NCBI GenBank assembly: GCA_964527925.1 | Contig: CAZGQO010000003.1 | Coordinates: 62,001-126,000 of the forward strand | DNA length: 64,000 nucleotides | DNA from: Ch128b sp964527925 | Lineage (GTDB): Bacteria > Bacteroidota > Ignavibacteria > Ch128b | Direction: 5' to 3' | Made by a program: the position numbers and the translations under genes | Part shown: in pieces, positions 25,820 through 34,485 of the stretch | Layout of the letters: each line of letters begins with the position of its first letter | Numbering within the stretch: position 1 is the stretch's first letter | Notes under the pieces: model-generated | What the model was told of the DNA's origin: nothing | Database searches by the model: none | What the model saw: the letters and a program-made list of their open reading frames with translations, nothing else

Positions 25820-26374
25820 CTATAATGAGATGTGAATTGGTAATCGCAGTTTATAATCAATTCCAAAATATGGTTCGTAAGTCAGGAAAAAATATTTGAA
25901 GACAAAATCGATCAGAAAAAAGCTAAAACCACCTCCAAGTGCAAAGCCGAATTTTTGTTCTTCTCGTTTGAAAGTTTCGAAGCGATAAGTGTAAGTTAAT
26001 ACCTGCCTTTCAATATAATTGTAAGTTACATCTACAGTTAAAAATGGAGTAAGAATAGTTTCAGAAGCAATCAAAGGATAGAAAAGATAATCCAGACCAA
26101 ATCCTACTCCAGTTATGGATTTATTTTGATATTCATTTTGAAAATATCCTTTTTGAGGAAAATGAGTGTAGTTAAATTCAATTTTAATAATGAAAGGTAA
26201 TGCTGATGTGCCGTACTCAAAACTTCCACCAAAGCTAAAGCCTGTTTTATGTTTTTTTGAAGCTTCTTCGATGGGAAATCTTGCACCAACAAAGGGGCTA
26301 ACAAAAAGTCCAGAAATTTCTTGAGCAATCGAAAAACTATAGAAGAAAAAAATTAAAACAACTAATTTTTTCAT
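25820..26374 (-). CDS. Small outer-membrane beta-barrel protein
   Basis: 184 residues with a signal peptide (KKLVVLIFFFYSFSIAQ). The mature part alternates strands with glycines: LFVSPFVGARFPIEE, GFSFGGSFEYG, GVGFGLDYLFYP, FGFALGGGFSFF and FGIDYKLRLPI, as in eight-stranded OmpA/OmpW-like barrels. No specific family is recognised. Its ATG overlaps the upstream membrane protein stop (ATGA). Confidence 0.72.
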   Translation of the reverse strand: MKKLVVLIFFFYSFSIAQEISGLFVSPFVGARFPIEEASKKHKTGFSFGGSFEYGTSALPFIIKIEFNYTHFPQKGYFQNEYQNKSITGVGFGLDYLFYPLIASETILTPFLTVDVTYNYIERQVLTYTYRFETFKREEQKFGFALGGGFSFFLIDFVFKYFFLTYEPYFGIDYKLRLPIHISL

Positions 26375-27192
26375 TTTAATGAATTCTTTCTCTTATCAAA
26401 TATAAAAAACAAAACACCTAAAAAAAGCATCCAGCCAGCAACTATCAAATTGAAATAAAAAAGATTATCACCCTTTATTTTAATTAATCCTTCCCAGCTT
26501 GAATATTGTCTGGCAAAAAATGTTTTAATTAAAAATGAATTTTCTGAACCAGATATCAAAACAAAAGAGTACAACAAACTGAAAAAAGAAAGTATTGAAA
26601 TCCAGTACGAATCAGTATACTTAAAAACAATCAACACGAAAAATGTAAAACTTATAATCAATACGAGATGAAGAAAGTTTCCCAGAACAATTTTTTTTGT
26701 AAAATCACCAAATCCAGGTACGAGAAATCCCAAACCGAAAAGAATTGAGAATACAAAAGTTCTAATAAAACCAGAATTCTGAATCATAATCTTAATTAAC
26801 ACAAGGGTACTTAAAACAAATGGTAAATTCCATAAATAATAAATTGGTAAATCAATGAATGCTGTTCCGGCAAATTCAATCAAGAATTCTGGTTTAGTAA
26901 GTTTAATTTTATTTGTCAGAAAGAATAAAAAAGTAATAACCAGAATTGAGAGAATGGGAATCAAAAATGTAATCAGATAGTGTTTAAATCTCCCAACCCT
27001 CTTAAAATCATTTGACAAAGATACCAGCTGTTCTCGGTTCAAATAAAGTAATAAAAAGTTTAGAGCTAAAAATAAGTTAAGTCTGAAACCTAAAAAATAG
27101 AGCTGAAGTTCACTTTGAAGTACTTGCTGCAAATATAAGATCAGATTATATCCCGCAATTAAAAATAAAAGGGTTATTAATTTCTTCTTCAA
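26371..27192 (-). CDS. Polytopic membrane protein of unknown function
   Basis: 273 residues, mostly hydrophobic, with about eight predicted membrane segments and few charged residues. The only plausible start is a TTG at 27192 without a clear ribosome site. No catalytic motif, CPBP glutamates or transporter signature is evident. It is coupled to the barrel gene by ATGA and lies 27 bases after the DUF2231 gene. No function can be assigned. Confidence 0.62.
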   Translation of the reverse strand: MKKKLITLLFLIAGYNLILYLQQVLQSELQLYFLGFRLNLFLALNFLLLYLNREQLVSLSNDFKRVGRFKHYLITFLIPILSILVITFLFFLTNKIKLTKPEFLIEFAGTAFIDLPIYYLWNLPFVLSTLVLIKIMIQNSGFIRTFVFSILFGLGFLVPGFGDFTKKIVLGNFLHLVLIISFTFFVLIVFKYTDSYWISILSFFSLLYSFVLISGSENSFLIKTFFARQYSSWEGLIKIKGDNLFYFNLIVAGWMLFLGVLFFIFDKRKNSLK

Positions 27193-27219
27193 AGCAATTA
27201 AGATTTTTAAAGTATTATG

Positions 27220-27726
27220 TTAATCTTCTTCTTCAACTTGTTGATTGTTTGGTTTATCGATGCCTTTTTCTATTACCTTCGTCCCAACACCATGTTTATA
27301 AACAAGTTCACCTCCATGTTCACCTGTTTCATAAACCCAGTAAACTCCAACAAGAGCTAATAATAACACTGTTATTTGAAGCCAACCCTTAAATAAATTT
27401 TTGATATTCAGTAAAAATCTTAAAACAAGGATTCCAAGAAACCAGAATAAAGTTATCGTTGCATATTCTTCATGTTCATCAATTAAACCGAGTGGAATTT
27501 TTACATCATAATTATCAAACAGATTTTCAGCATAGTGAAATGCCTGATTACCTGTAAGAATTGAAGAAAGAGCACCTAAAACTCCAAGAAATAAAATCAG
27601 CGTCGCAGACTTGTTTAAGAAATCTTTTTTTAGTATTAGAAATAAAAATTCAAATAAAACATAGGTTAAGAGAAGTGCAATTGCAAAATGCACAACTTTT
27701 GGATGAAAAGACGCTAATGTTTCCAT
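27220..27726 (-). CDS. DUF2231 membrane protein
   Basis: 168 residues. The ATG at 27726 follows GGAGGG at good spacing; an upstream TTG is less likely. The start METLASFHPKVVHFAIALLL is typical of DUF2231 proteins, with four membrane segments and conserved His residues (HPKVVHF; AFHYAE; DEHEEYA). Relatives are proposed to bind heme or copper in respiratory contexts, but this is not settled. It overlaps the stop of the SRPBCC gene. The His-rich C-terminal tail (HGGELVYKHGVG) is notable. Confidence 0.8.
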   Translation of the reverse strand: METLASFHPKVVHFAIALLLTYVLFEFLFLILKKDFLNKSATLILFLGVLGALSSILTGNQAFHYAENLFDNYDVKIPLGLIDEHEEYATITLFWFLGILVLRFLLNIKNLFKGWLQITVLLLALVGVYWVYETGEHGGELVYKHGVGTKVIEKGIDKPNNQQVEEED

Positions 27727-27727
27727 T

Positions 27728-28177
27728 TTACCCTCCAAAAAGTGATTCTATGATTTTGTGACGCATTTTGAACATTTGATTAAGACGCCATTTAATAACT
27801 GGATTCAATAGTTTACCTAAAAGCCCCCACTTCATTTCGTACTCTATTTCATCAGTCATAACAACAGTCCCATCAAAAAACTTATGAAAGATATGTTTAT
27901 GACGCCAATATTTGAATGGACCTTTTGTCTGTAAATCAATTATCAGTTCGTTTTCTATTACTTCTTCAATAATTAAATCCCAGTGAATTGAGACAAATGG
28001 TATTAACTTAAATTTTATTTTGACTTCTGAATTTTTTGAAATTGGAGCAGAAGCTGTGAATATCTTTAAGTTCATGTTGGGTGAAGAAAGAAGTCTTAGA
28101 TTTTTGGGATCCAGATGAAATTTGAATAGTTTCTCCAGATTAGTTTTTAGAAACAAGCTCTTTTGGAATTGATACAT
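27728..28177 (-). CDS. SRPBCC-family (START-like) protein
   Basis: 149 residues. The fold is suggested by the N-terminal FQKSLFLKTNLEKLFKFHLD, the central LIIEEVIENELIIDLQTKGP and KYWRHKHIFHKF, and the C-terminal amphipathic helix. This is the polyketide cyclase/SRPBCC pattern, a hydrophobic-ligand binding pocket. GGGGAG precedes the ATG. Neighbours are an SDR and a DUF2231 protein. No ligand can be deduced. Confidence 0.8.
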   Translation of the reverse strand: MYQFQKSLFLKTNLEKLFKFHLDPKNLRLLSSPNMNLKIFTASAPISKNSEVKIKFKLIPFVSIHWDLIIEEVIENELIIDLQTKGPFKYWRHKHIFHKFFDGTVVMTDEIEYEMKWGLLGKLLNPVIKWRLNQMFKMRHKIIESLFGG

Positions 28178-28191
28178 TAGTTTACTCCCCT

Positions 28192-28962
28192 TTATCCACA
28201 GAGCACACTTCCACCATTCACATTTAATATTTCACCAGTTATGTGATTTGCAAGCTCAGAAGCTAGAAACAATACTGGACCTGCAATATCATCAGGTGTT
28301 GCAATCTTTTTTAATGGAATACTTAATCGAACTTCCTCTTTGTATTTTGGATCTTTAAAAACAGGATCGCACATTTCTGTGTTGACCCAGCCAGGAGCAA
28401 CGGAATTAACCAGAATTTTGAATGGAGCAAGTTCAGTCGAAAGTGATTTAACATAGGAAATCAACGCACCTTTACTCGCTGCATAATGAGAATGAAAAGC
28501 TTCACCTCTCTGTCCAGCTGTCGAAGTAATAATAATAATTTTCCCACCGCCTTGTTTTTTCATATGTGGAATAACTTCTCGAGTAAACAACATTGTCCCC
28601 GTTACATTTATTGTCATTGTGCGATTCCAATTTTCAAGAGTCATTTTATCTGCTTCACCATATTCCCAGATCCCAGCATTGTTAACAAGTACATCAATCC
28701 TGCCAAATTCATCAATTATATCTTTTACAATTTTAATTATCTGTTTTTCAGCTTCAACATCTTTTTCAAGATTACATTGATATGCTTTTATTTTTACACC
28801 AAGATTTGATAATTCATCAATTAATTTATCAGCTTCGAATTTTGCTTTATTGTATGTGAAAACAACAGACGATCCAGCTTGAGCAAAATATTTGACGCAT
28901 GATCTTCCGATTCCTCTTGACCCACCAGTAATTATTGTGACTTTATCTTTAAGATTTATCAT
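28192..28962 (-). CDS. Short-chain dehydrogenase/reductase, FabG-like
   Basis: 256 residues. The NAD(P) motif TGGSRGIG is near residue 12, NNAGIW is the structural motif, and the catalytic residues sit in ITSTAGQRG and HYAASKGA. The C-terminal INVNGGSVLCG is typical of FabG-like 3-oxoacyl reductases, though specificity in this family cannot be read from motifs. AGGAGG precedes the ATG, which overlaps the truA stop (ATGA). Confidence 0.88.
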   Translation of the reverse strand: MINLKDKVTIITGGSRGIGRSCVKYFAQAGSSVVFTYNKAKFEADKLIDELSNLGVKIKAYQCNLEKDVEAEKQIIKIVKDIIDEFGRIDVLVNNAGIWEYGEADKMTLENWNRTMTINVTGTMLFTREVIPHMKKQGGGKIIIITSTAGQRGEAFHSHYAASKGALISYVKSLSTELAPFKILVNSVAPGWVNTEMCDPVFKDPKYKEEVRLSIPLKKIATPDDIAGPVLFLASELANHITGEILNVNGGSVLCG

Positions 28963-29696
28963 TTTTTATCCTCCTGATATTCTACTTTATATAAAATTAA
29001 ACCTTTTGATGGTGCCCACAGCGGACACCGATTTTTTCCATCTAGAATACTTTTAACTTCTTCGATATCCAACTTACCTTTCATAAACTCAACAGTCAAC
29101 CCAACAATTCCTCTTACCATTCCATGAATAAATCTATCTGCACTGATATAATACATCAACAAATCTGGTCGAGAAAACCATCTTGAGTAATAGACATTAC
29201 AAATTTTATTTTCTACTTCGTGTTCGGCTTTGCAGAAAGAAGTAAAGTTTTTAATGCCAAGAAAAATATTTTGAATTTCCAGTGCAAGTTTGAGATTTAA
29301 ATCACTAAAAATTGTCCAGCTGTAACGCTCAAAAAAAACATTCTTCCTTTTTGAAATCAAATATAAATAAGTTCTGCTCTTTGCAGAATATCGTGCGTGA
29401 AAATCATTTTTTTCAAATTCAAGATTTTTTATTGATATATCTGCTGGAAGAACTCCATTCAATGATTTTTTTAATTTTTCAAGGTTTATTTCTCGATCGA
29501 TTTTAAAATGAAAAACTTGATTTAATGCATGTACACCTGAATCAGTCCTGCCAGCACCAACTATTGTAATTCCTTCTTGAAAGATGTTTTGAAGGGCTTT
29601 TTCGATTTCTGATTGAATGGAATTGGAATTTATTTGCTTTTGCCATCCAGAGTAGTTGGTTCCATCATATTCAACTATCCCTTTGATAACTGGCAT
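28959..29696 (-). CDS. truA: tRNA pseudouridine(38-40) synthase TruA
   Basis: 245 residues, normal for TruA. The start (VIKGIVEYDGTNYSGWQKQ) and the active-site motif GAGRTDSGVHA with nucleophile Asp52 are diagnostic. YISADRFIHGMVRGIVGL is the conserved C-terminal motif. The enzyme modifies U38-40 in the anticodon arm. It begins 4 bases after the DUF5683 gene and overlaps the SDR gene. Confidence 0.97.
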   Translation of the reverse strand: MPVIKGIVEYDGTNYSGWQKQINSNSIQSEIEKALQNIFQEGITIVGAGRTDSGVHALNQVFHFKIDREINLEKLKKSLNGVLPADISIKNLEFEKNDFHARYSAKSRTYLYLISKRKNVFFERYSWTIFSDLNLKLALEIQNIFLGIKNFTSFCKAEHEVENKICNVYYSRWFSRPDLLMYYISADRFIHGMVRGIVGLTVEFMKGKLDIEEVKSILDGKNRCPLWAPSKGLILYKVEYQEDKK

Positions 29697-29700
29697 ACAC

Positions 29701-30399
29701 TTAGAAACTTTTTAATAATGAAATGGAAAGTTGAGGTTTCTGAAATTCATCAATTCCAAACTGAGGATAAATTATCAAGGACTGTTCCTGGAGTGATTGA
29801 TTATACCGACCTGCCAGAATTGTTGCGTTGATTGCACTAACTATATGATTTACAATTATCAAAGCCAGAGGAAATTGTTTATTGTTGAAAGCTTTCTCAC
29901 TGGAGACCCAGAGGTTTCGATATTTTTTTCTTTCATCGTTTGAATTCCAGTTCCAGTAATAGATTCTTTCATCATAGAGTTTATTAAACTCTCTATTTAA
30001 GAGTTTTTCATTATTGTAATCATAGATGTTCATGTACGAGCCAATAGCTGCCCAGTAATCGTCATCTTTACTTGCTGGATTAACCGAACCGTTAACTTTA
30101 GCATAAGTTATATAGTTATTTTTTTGAAATCTTCCGTAATAATCAAAACCAAAATAGGTTAACCATAAACCTGTTTCCCCAAGGACAAAATATTTTCCTG
30201 CATCGAATCTATTGACATAATATTCTCCAAGTCCTGGTACTGTTAAAGAAAGAAAGAATGCGAGAGTCTTACTTTTTTCTCCCTTAATTTCTTGTGACAG
30301 GACAGAATTATCGAATTTAACTGCTGATTTTGATGCTTCTTTGAATTGCGCAACTGCTAAAGTAGTTAAGGCTAAGTAGAAAAGAATTATTTTTTTCAT
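29701..30399 (-). CDS. DUF5683-like membrane/outer-envelope protein
   Basis: 232 residues with a signal peptide (KKIILFYLALTTLAVAQ). The segment KTLAFFLSLTVPGLGEYYVN with GKYFVLGETGLWLTYFGFDY is typical of DUF5683/P13-like proteins of Bacteroidota. Later segments include RKYRNLWVSSEKAFNN and a short hydrophobic stretch near 185-200. It directly follows the mtaB stop with no gap. Function unknown. Confidence 0.72.
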   Translation of the reverse strand: MKKIILFYLALTTLAVAQFKEASKSAVKFDNSVLSQEIKGEKSKTLAFFLSLTVPGLGEYYVNRFDAGKYFVLGETGLWLTYFGFDYYGRFQKNNYITYAKVNGSVNPASKDDDYWAAIGSYMNIYDYNNEKLLNREFNKLYDERIYYWNWNSNDERKKYRNLWVSSEKAFNNKQFPLALIIVNHIVSAINATILAGRYNQSLQEQSLIIYPQFGIDEFQKPQLSISLLKSF

Positions 30400-31713
30400 T
30401 TAATGTTCAGATTTTTTTATTGTGTTTGCAGTAACAATATCGTTTTCAATACTATTTAATTCAACATCAACGAATTGATTTGAAAGATTTTCTGAACTAA
30501 AAATTTTTACTCTCACATAATTCGAAGTAAATCCTTTGAAACTTCCATCTTCATCACGATGCTCGAATAATACTTTCTGTGTTGTTCCAAGCATTTCGTT
30601 ATAAAATAAATATTTTTTCCTTGCACCTAAAAGTCGTAAATCATTCGTTCTTCTTTTCCTTTCATGCTTTGGAACTTGATTTTCCATTGAAGCTGCAACT
30701 GTTCCAGGTCTTTCTGAATATGTAAATACATGTAAGTATGAAACTGGAAGATGATTGAGAAATTCTTTTGTTGCATTAAAATCACTTTCATCTTCACCAG
30801 GGAAACCAACAATTACATCTACACCAATTCCAGCATCGGGAATTATATTTTTAATCTTCTCTATGCGGTTTGCATAAAGTGAAGAAAGATATCTGCGCTG
30901 CATCTTCTTCAAAATTTTATCACTTCCACTTTGCAATGGAACATGAAAATGTTTGCATAATTTTTCTTCGCTTGCAACTAACTCTATGATTTCATCACTT
31001 AAAAGATTTGGTTCTATTGAGCTGATTCTGATTCTATAATCTCCATCAACCTTTATAAATTTTTTCAGAAGATTGTAAAGATTTGTATTAATCTTTGAGC
31101 CATAATCACCAACATTTACACCAGTAAGAATAATTTCTTTGAAACCCTCTTCAACAAGTATTCTCAATTGATTAATCGCTTCTTCTTCCGGTTCGCTGCG
31201 ACTTGCACCCCTTGCTTTTGGAATTGTACAGAATGAACATTTATAATCACAACCATCCTGAATTTTCAGGAATGCACGAGTTCTATCTTCAGGCAAAGGA
31301 TTGTATGCAGCACCAAAATCTTTCAATTCATCAAGTGGAGAAACATAAACGCAGGCAAGATTTTTCTTTTCGAAAGAATCAATGAAATTGAAAATTTCAA
31401 ATTTTTCTTTTGAACCAAGAATTAAATCAACACCTTCAATTTTTTTGATTTCATCAGGACGAAGCTGAGCATAACAACCTGTTACAATTACAAATCCATC
31501 TGGATTATGCCTCAAAGCTCGACGAATTATTTGACGACATTCTTTCTCAGCATTTTCTGTGACAGTGCAGGTATTAATTACATAAACATCGGCTTTTGAA
31601 TCAAAATCAGTAATCGAAAATCCTTTTTTAAGAAAAGAATTTCCAATAACACTTGATTCAGCGTAATTTAATTTGCAGCCTAATGTATGTAATGCAACTT
31701 TTTTCGTACTCAT
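30400..31713 (-). CDS. mtaB: tRNA t6A37 methylthiotransferase MtaB
   Basis: 437 residues. The N-terminal MTTase cluster cysteines are Cys13 (TLGCKLN), Cys49 (NTCTVT) and Cys80 (VTGCYAQ). The radical SAM cluster is GCDYKCSFC with Cys155, Cys159 and Cys162, followed by a C-terminal TRAM-like region. TLGCKLN and the VNVGDYG stretch fit MtaB rather than MiaB or RimO. It adds a methylthio group to t6A37 in tRNAs reading ANN codons. A strong terminator hairpin ends only about 13-20 bases before its ATG. Confidence 0.95.
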   Translation of the reverse strand: MSTKKVALHTLGCKLNYAESSVIGNSFLKKGFSITDFDSKADVYVINTCTVTENAEKECRQIIRRALRHNPDGFVIVTGCYAQLRPDEIKKIEGVDLILGSKEKFEIFNFIDSFEKKNLACVYVSPLDELKDFGAAYNPLPEDRTRAFLKIQDGCDYKCSFCTIPKARGASRSEPEEEAINQLRILVEEGFKEIILTGVNVGDYGSKINTNLYNLLKKFIKVDGDYRIRISSIEPNLLSDEIIELVASEEKLCKHFHVPLQSGSDKILKKMQRRYLSSLYANRIEKIKNIIPDAGIGVDVIVGFPGEDESDFNATKEFLNHLPVSYLHVFTYSERPGTVAASMENQVPKHERKRRTNDLRLLGARKKYLFYNEMLGTTQKVLFEHRDEDGSFKGFTSNYVRVKIFSSENLSNQFVDVELNSIENDIVTANTIKKSEH

Positions 31714-31732
31714 AGTCTTTCACATCAAAAAT

Positions 31733-31773
31733 AAAAAAGTCATTGCATTCAACAAACTCGTGAATGCAATGAC
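31733..31773 (-). terminator. Strong rho-independent terminator after rpsA
   Basis: A perfect 13-bp inverted repeat (31739-31751 with 31761-31773, 9-base loop) is followed on the minus strand by six T (31738-31733) and more T-rich sequence. It lies 24 bases past the rpsA stop. It is the strongest hairpin seen in the window. Confidence 0.9.
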
Positions 31774-31797
31774 GAATTATCTGAAAATAAAATTAGA

Positions 31798-33633
31798 TTA
31801 ATCTTTTTGTTTCTTTTCCTCTGGTTTATCTTTTGTCTGCTTGGATTTTTGAGCTTTAGCCTTTTGCTGTTCTTTTTCTTTGAACAAATCACCAATTGTA
31901 ACTTTTTCAAGTTTATACTTTGCCAGATATTCTTCAACTAACTTCTGTTCTTTATCTCTAAGGGCTTCAATTGCACTCAGAGTAATTTTCTTATTTTCTT
32001 TATCGAATTCGATGACTTTCAAAGTTAGCTCTTCACCTTCGGGGAAAGCATGTTTGATGTTTTTAATTGGAGTTGGTGAAAGCTGATTTGCAGGAACAAA
32101 TCCGTCTACTTTCAATGGAAGCTCAACTAACAATCCTTTATCAACATGACGAATTATTTTTCCCGTGACTTCAGTTCCAACCTGATATTCTCTCTCGAAT
32201 CTATCCCATGGATTTTCTTCCAATTGTTTATGTCCAAGAGAAATTTTTCGTTGTTCGACATCAATATTCAGAACTACAACATCAATTTTGTCACCTTTTT
32301 TAACAACTTCGGCGGGATGACGAATTTTCTTTGTCCATGACAAGTCACTGATGTGAATTAATCCATCTACACCTGGTTCCAACTCAACAAAGACACCAAA
32401 GTTTGTAAGATTTCGAACAATTCCCGTGTGTCTTGAACCTTCTGGATATTTCTTGAGTAACTCGCCCCATGGATCTGGTTCAAGCTGTTTTAATCCAAGT
32501 GATATCTTCTTCTCTTCTTTGTCAATACTAAGAATTACAGCTTCAACAACCTGACCCAAGGAAACTTTTTGTGATGGATGCTTAATATGTTCAGTCCAGC
32601 TCATTTCTGAAATATGAATCAACCCTTCAATGCCTTTTTCGATTTCAACAAAGGCACCATATTCAGTTAATGAAACAACTTTTCCAGTTACACGCTGATT
32701 AATTGCATATTTCTGATCAATGTTTTTCCATGGATGTTCCTGTAATTGTTTTAATCCAAGAGAAATTCTCTTCTTCTCTGGATCAAAGTCAATAACAACG
32801 CAATTAATAACTTCGTCAAGTTTAACAACTTCAGATGGGTGATTAATTCTTCCCCAGCTTAAATCAGTTATGTGAATTAATCCATCAACTCCGCCTAAGT
32901 CAACAAATACACCGAAATCTGTAATTGCTTTAACTGTTCCCTGAAGAACCTGACCTTTTTCAAGACTATTGAGAATTGCTTCTCGCTGATCTTTAATTTC
33001 TTCCTCAATGAGAACTTTATGACTCACAACAACATTTTTCTGTGCGTGATTGAGCTTAACGATTTTCACATCCAGTGTTTTACCAATGAATGCATCAAAA
33101 TCTCTGATTGGTTTGATATCGATTTGACTTCCAGGCAAAAATGATTCTATTCCAAAAATTTCGGCAACGAGACCGCCTTTAATTCTCTTCAATATTTTTG
33201 CTTGTATGACTTGCTGCTTGTCGTAAGCTTCGACAACTTTTTCCCAGATTCTCTGGAAATCAGCTAACTTTTTGGATAGAACAATTTCACCTTCGGCTGA
33301 ACCTTCAACTTTCTCAAGTAAGACTTCAACCTGCTGTCCGGGAACAATTTGTGATGGATCATCAAATTCAGAAACTGGTACAGAACCTTCTGCTTTGAAT
33401 CCGATATCGATTATAACTCTATCGCCCTGAACTTCGACAATTGTTCCTTTTACGATTTCACCTTCTTTATAATCTGTCAGGTCTTTTGTAAGAAGTTCAG
33501 CTAAATACTTGTATTCTTCTTCTGAATAGTTGCCTTCAACATCAAAAAGAGATTTTTGATTGAGTAGTTTTTGATCCATAAGTTTTCCACTCATAGAACC
33601 CTGTTGATTTTGATTGTTTGTTAATTCGGACAT
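31798..33633 (-). CDS. rpsA: Ribosomal protein S1
   Basis: 611 residues from the ATG at 33633, which has GGAGG at ideal spacing; the frame to 33678 is not used. About six S1 domains follow: the first two degenerate ones (VKGTIVEVQGDRVIIDIGFK; ILKRIKGGLVAEIFG), then four strong repeats marked by VDGLIHITDLSW, IEGLIHISEMSW, VDGLIHISDLSW and VDGFVPANQLS. The C-terminus is a lysine/glutamate-rich tail (about 585-611). S1 binds mRNA leaders on the 30S subunit. It follows cmk, as in many bacteria, and its leader holds interleaved inverted repeats. Confidence 0.97.
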   Translation of the reverse strand: MSELTNNQNQQGSMSGKLMDQKLLNQKSLFDVEGNYSEEEYKYLAELLTKDLTDYKEGEIVKGTIVEVQGDRVIIDIGFKAEGSVPVSEFDDPSQIVPGQQVEVLLEKVEGSAEGEIVLSKKLADFQRIWEKVVEAYDKQQVIQAKILKRIKGGLVAEIFGIESFLPGSQIDIKPIRDFDAFIGKTLDVKIVKLNHAQKNVVVSHKVLIEEEIKDQREAILNSLEKGQVLQGTVKAITDFGVFVDLGGVDGLIHITDLSWGRINHPSEVVKLDEVINCVVIDFDPEKKRISLGLKQLQEHPWKNIDQKYAINQRVTGKVVSLTEYGAFVEIEKGIEGLIHISEMSWTEHIKHPSQKVSLGQVVEAVILSIDKEEKKISLGLKQLEPDPWGELLKKYPEGSRHTGIVRNLTNFGVFVELEPGVDGLIHISDLSWTKKIRHPAEVVKKGDKIDVVVLNIDVEQRKISLGHKQLEENPWDRFEREYQVGTEVTGKIIRHVDKGLLVELPLKVDGFVPANQLSPTPIKNIKHAFPEGEELTLKVIEFDKENKKITLSAIEALRDKEQKLVEEYLAKYKLEKVTIGDLFKEKEQQKAKAQKSKQTKDKPEEKKQKD

Positions 33634-33647
33634 TAATCCTCCGTTAT

Positions 33648-33717
33648 TTGAACAAGTTAATTGCCGCCATCGAAGCAATAACCTGTTCGTTGTTCAACAT
33701 CAGTTAATTGCGATGGC
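33648..33717 (-). promoter_or_regulatory. Possible pseudoknot in the rpsA leader
   Basis: Read on the minus strand, four segments occur in the order A, B, A', B': GCCATCG (33717-33711), TTGAACAA (33697-33690), CGATGGC (33672-33666), TTGTTCAA (33655-33648). A pairs with A' (7 bp) and B with B' (8 bp), an interleaved H-type pseudoknot arrangement or two competing hairpins. B' ends 5 bases before the GGAGG of rpsA. The cmk stop codon lies between A and B. Autoregulation through leader RNA structure is known for S1 in gammaproteobacteria. Confidence 0.5.
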
Positions 33718-34405
33718 TTTCTAAATTCAAACTCTTAATTAAATCCTGTGCCTTTTGATAAATAAATTCAACCTGCTCTTCGATTGTCATTCTTGTTGTA
33801 TCAATGATAATTGCATCAGGAGTAATTCTGAGTGGACTAACTTCCCGATTCGAATCAATTTTATCGCGAGTGGCTAAATTGCCCCTTACTTCATCAAGAT
33901 CAATTTCTAAACCTTTGTTCTGTAATTCTACTAATCTTCTATAAGCTCTAATATCTAAATCAGCAGTTAAAAAGATTTTAAGCTCAGCATCAGGAAAAAC
34001 AGCAGTTGTGATATCTCTGCCTTCCATTACAATACCGCCTTCTTTTCCAATTTCTCTCTGCTTTTGAACCAAAATCTTTCGAATTTCTCCAATCTTACTG
34101 TATTCACTGACTTTGCTGGCTACATCAGGAATTCTAATAGCCTCAGTTACATCTTCAGAATTAACGAATAAGACACTGCCATTATTTCCAAACTGGAAAT
34201 TCATATTAGAAACTAAATTAACTAATTTTTCAACTTCAGAAGGTTGTATTGAATTTCTCAAAGCATAGAGAGTTACAGCACGATACATTGCACCAGTATC
34301 GATATATTTATAATTCATCTTTTCTGCTAAAAGTTTTGCTGTTGTGCTTTTACCGGCTCCTGCTGGACCATCTATTGCTATGATTATCCCTTTTTTACTT
34401 ATCAT
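33704..34405 (-). CDS. cmk: Cytidylate kinase
   Basis: 233 residues. Walker A is DGPAGAGKST (Lys19), followed by the family motif YIDTGAMYRAVTLYAL. GGIVMEGRDITTAVFPDAE and RRLVELQNKG carry the nucleotide-binding residues. It phosphorylates CMP and dCMP. It sits 70 bases upstream of rpsA, a conserved pairing. No clear Shine-Dalgarno sequence precedes the ATG. Confidence 0.96.
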   Translation of the reverse strand: MISKKGIIIAIDGPAGAGKSTTAKLLAEKMNYKYIDTGAMYRAVTLYALRNSIQPSEVEKLVNLVSNMNFQFGNNGSVLFVNSEDVTEAIRIPDVASKVSEYSKIGEIRKILVQKQREIGKEGGIVMEGRDITTAVFPDAELKIFLTADLDIRAYRRLVELQNKGLEIDLDEVRGNLATRDKIDSNREVSPLRITPDAIIIDTTRMTIEEQVEFIYQKAQDLIKSLNLESHRN

Positions 34406-34485
34406 TAGCTACAAATATATCAATTGAATTTTTGCTTTCAAAGTTAAGGCGTCATAAAAATCAAAGAGTTTTTCGGGATAGAGAT

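Noticed and set aside
25810..25866. Longer N-terminus for the enoyl-CoA hydratase
   Set aside because: It overlaps the upstream barrel gene and lacks conservation; the ATG at 25809 has a ribosome site.
28486..28809. 107-residue plus-strand frame opposite the SDR gene
   Set aside because: Antisense to a clear SDR gene, with Asn/Phe-rich content and no family features.
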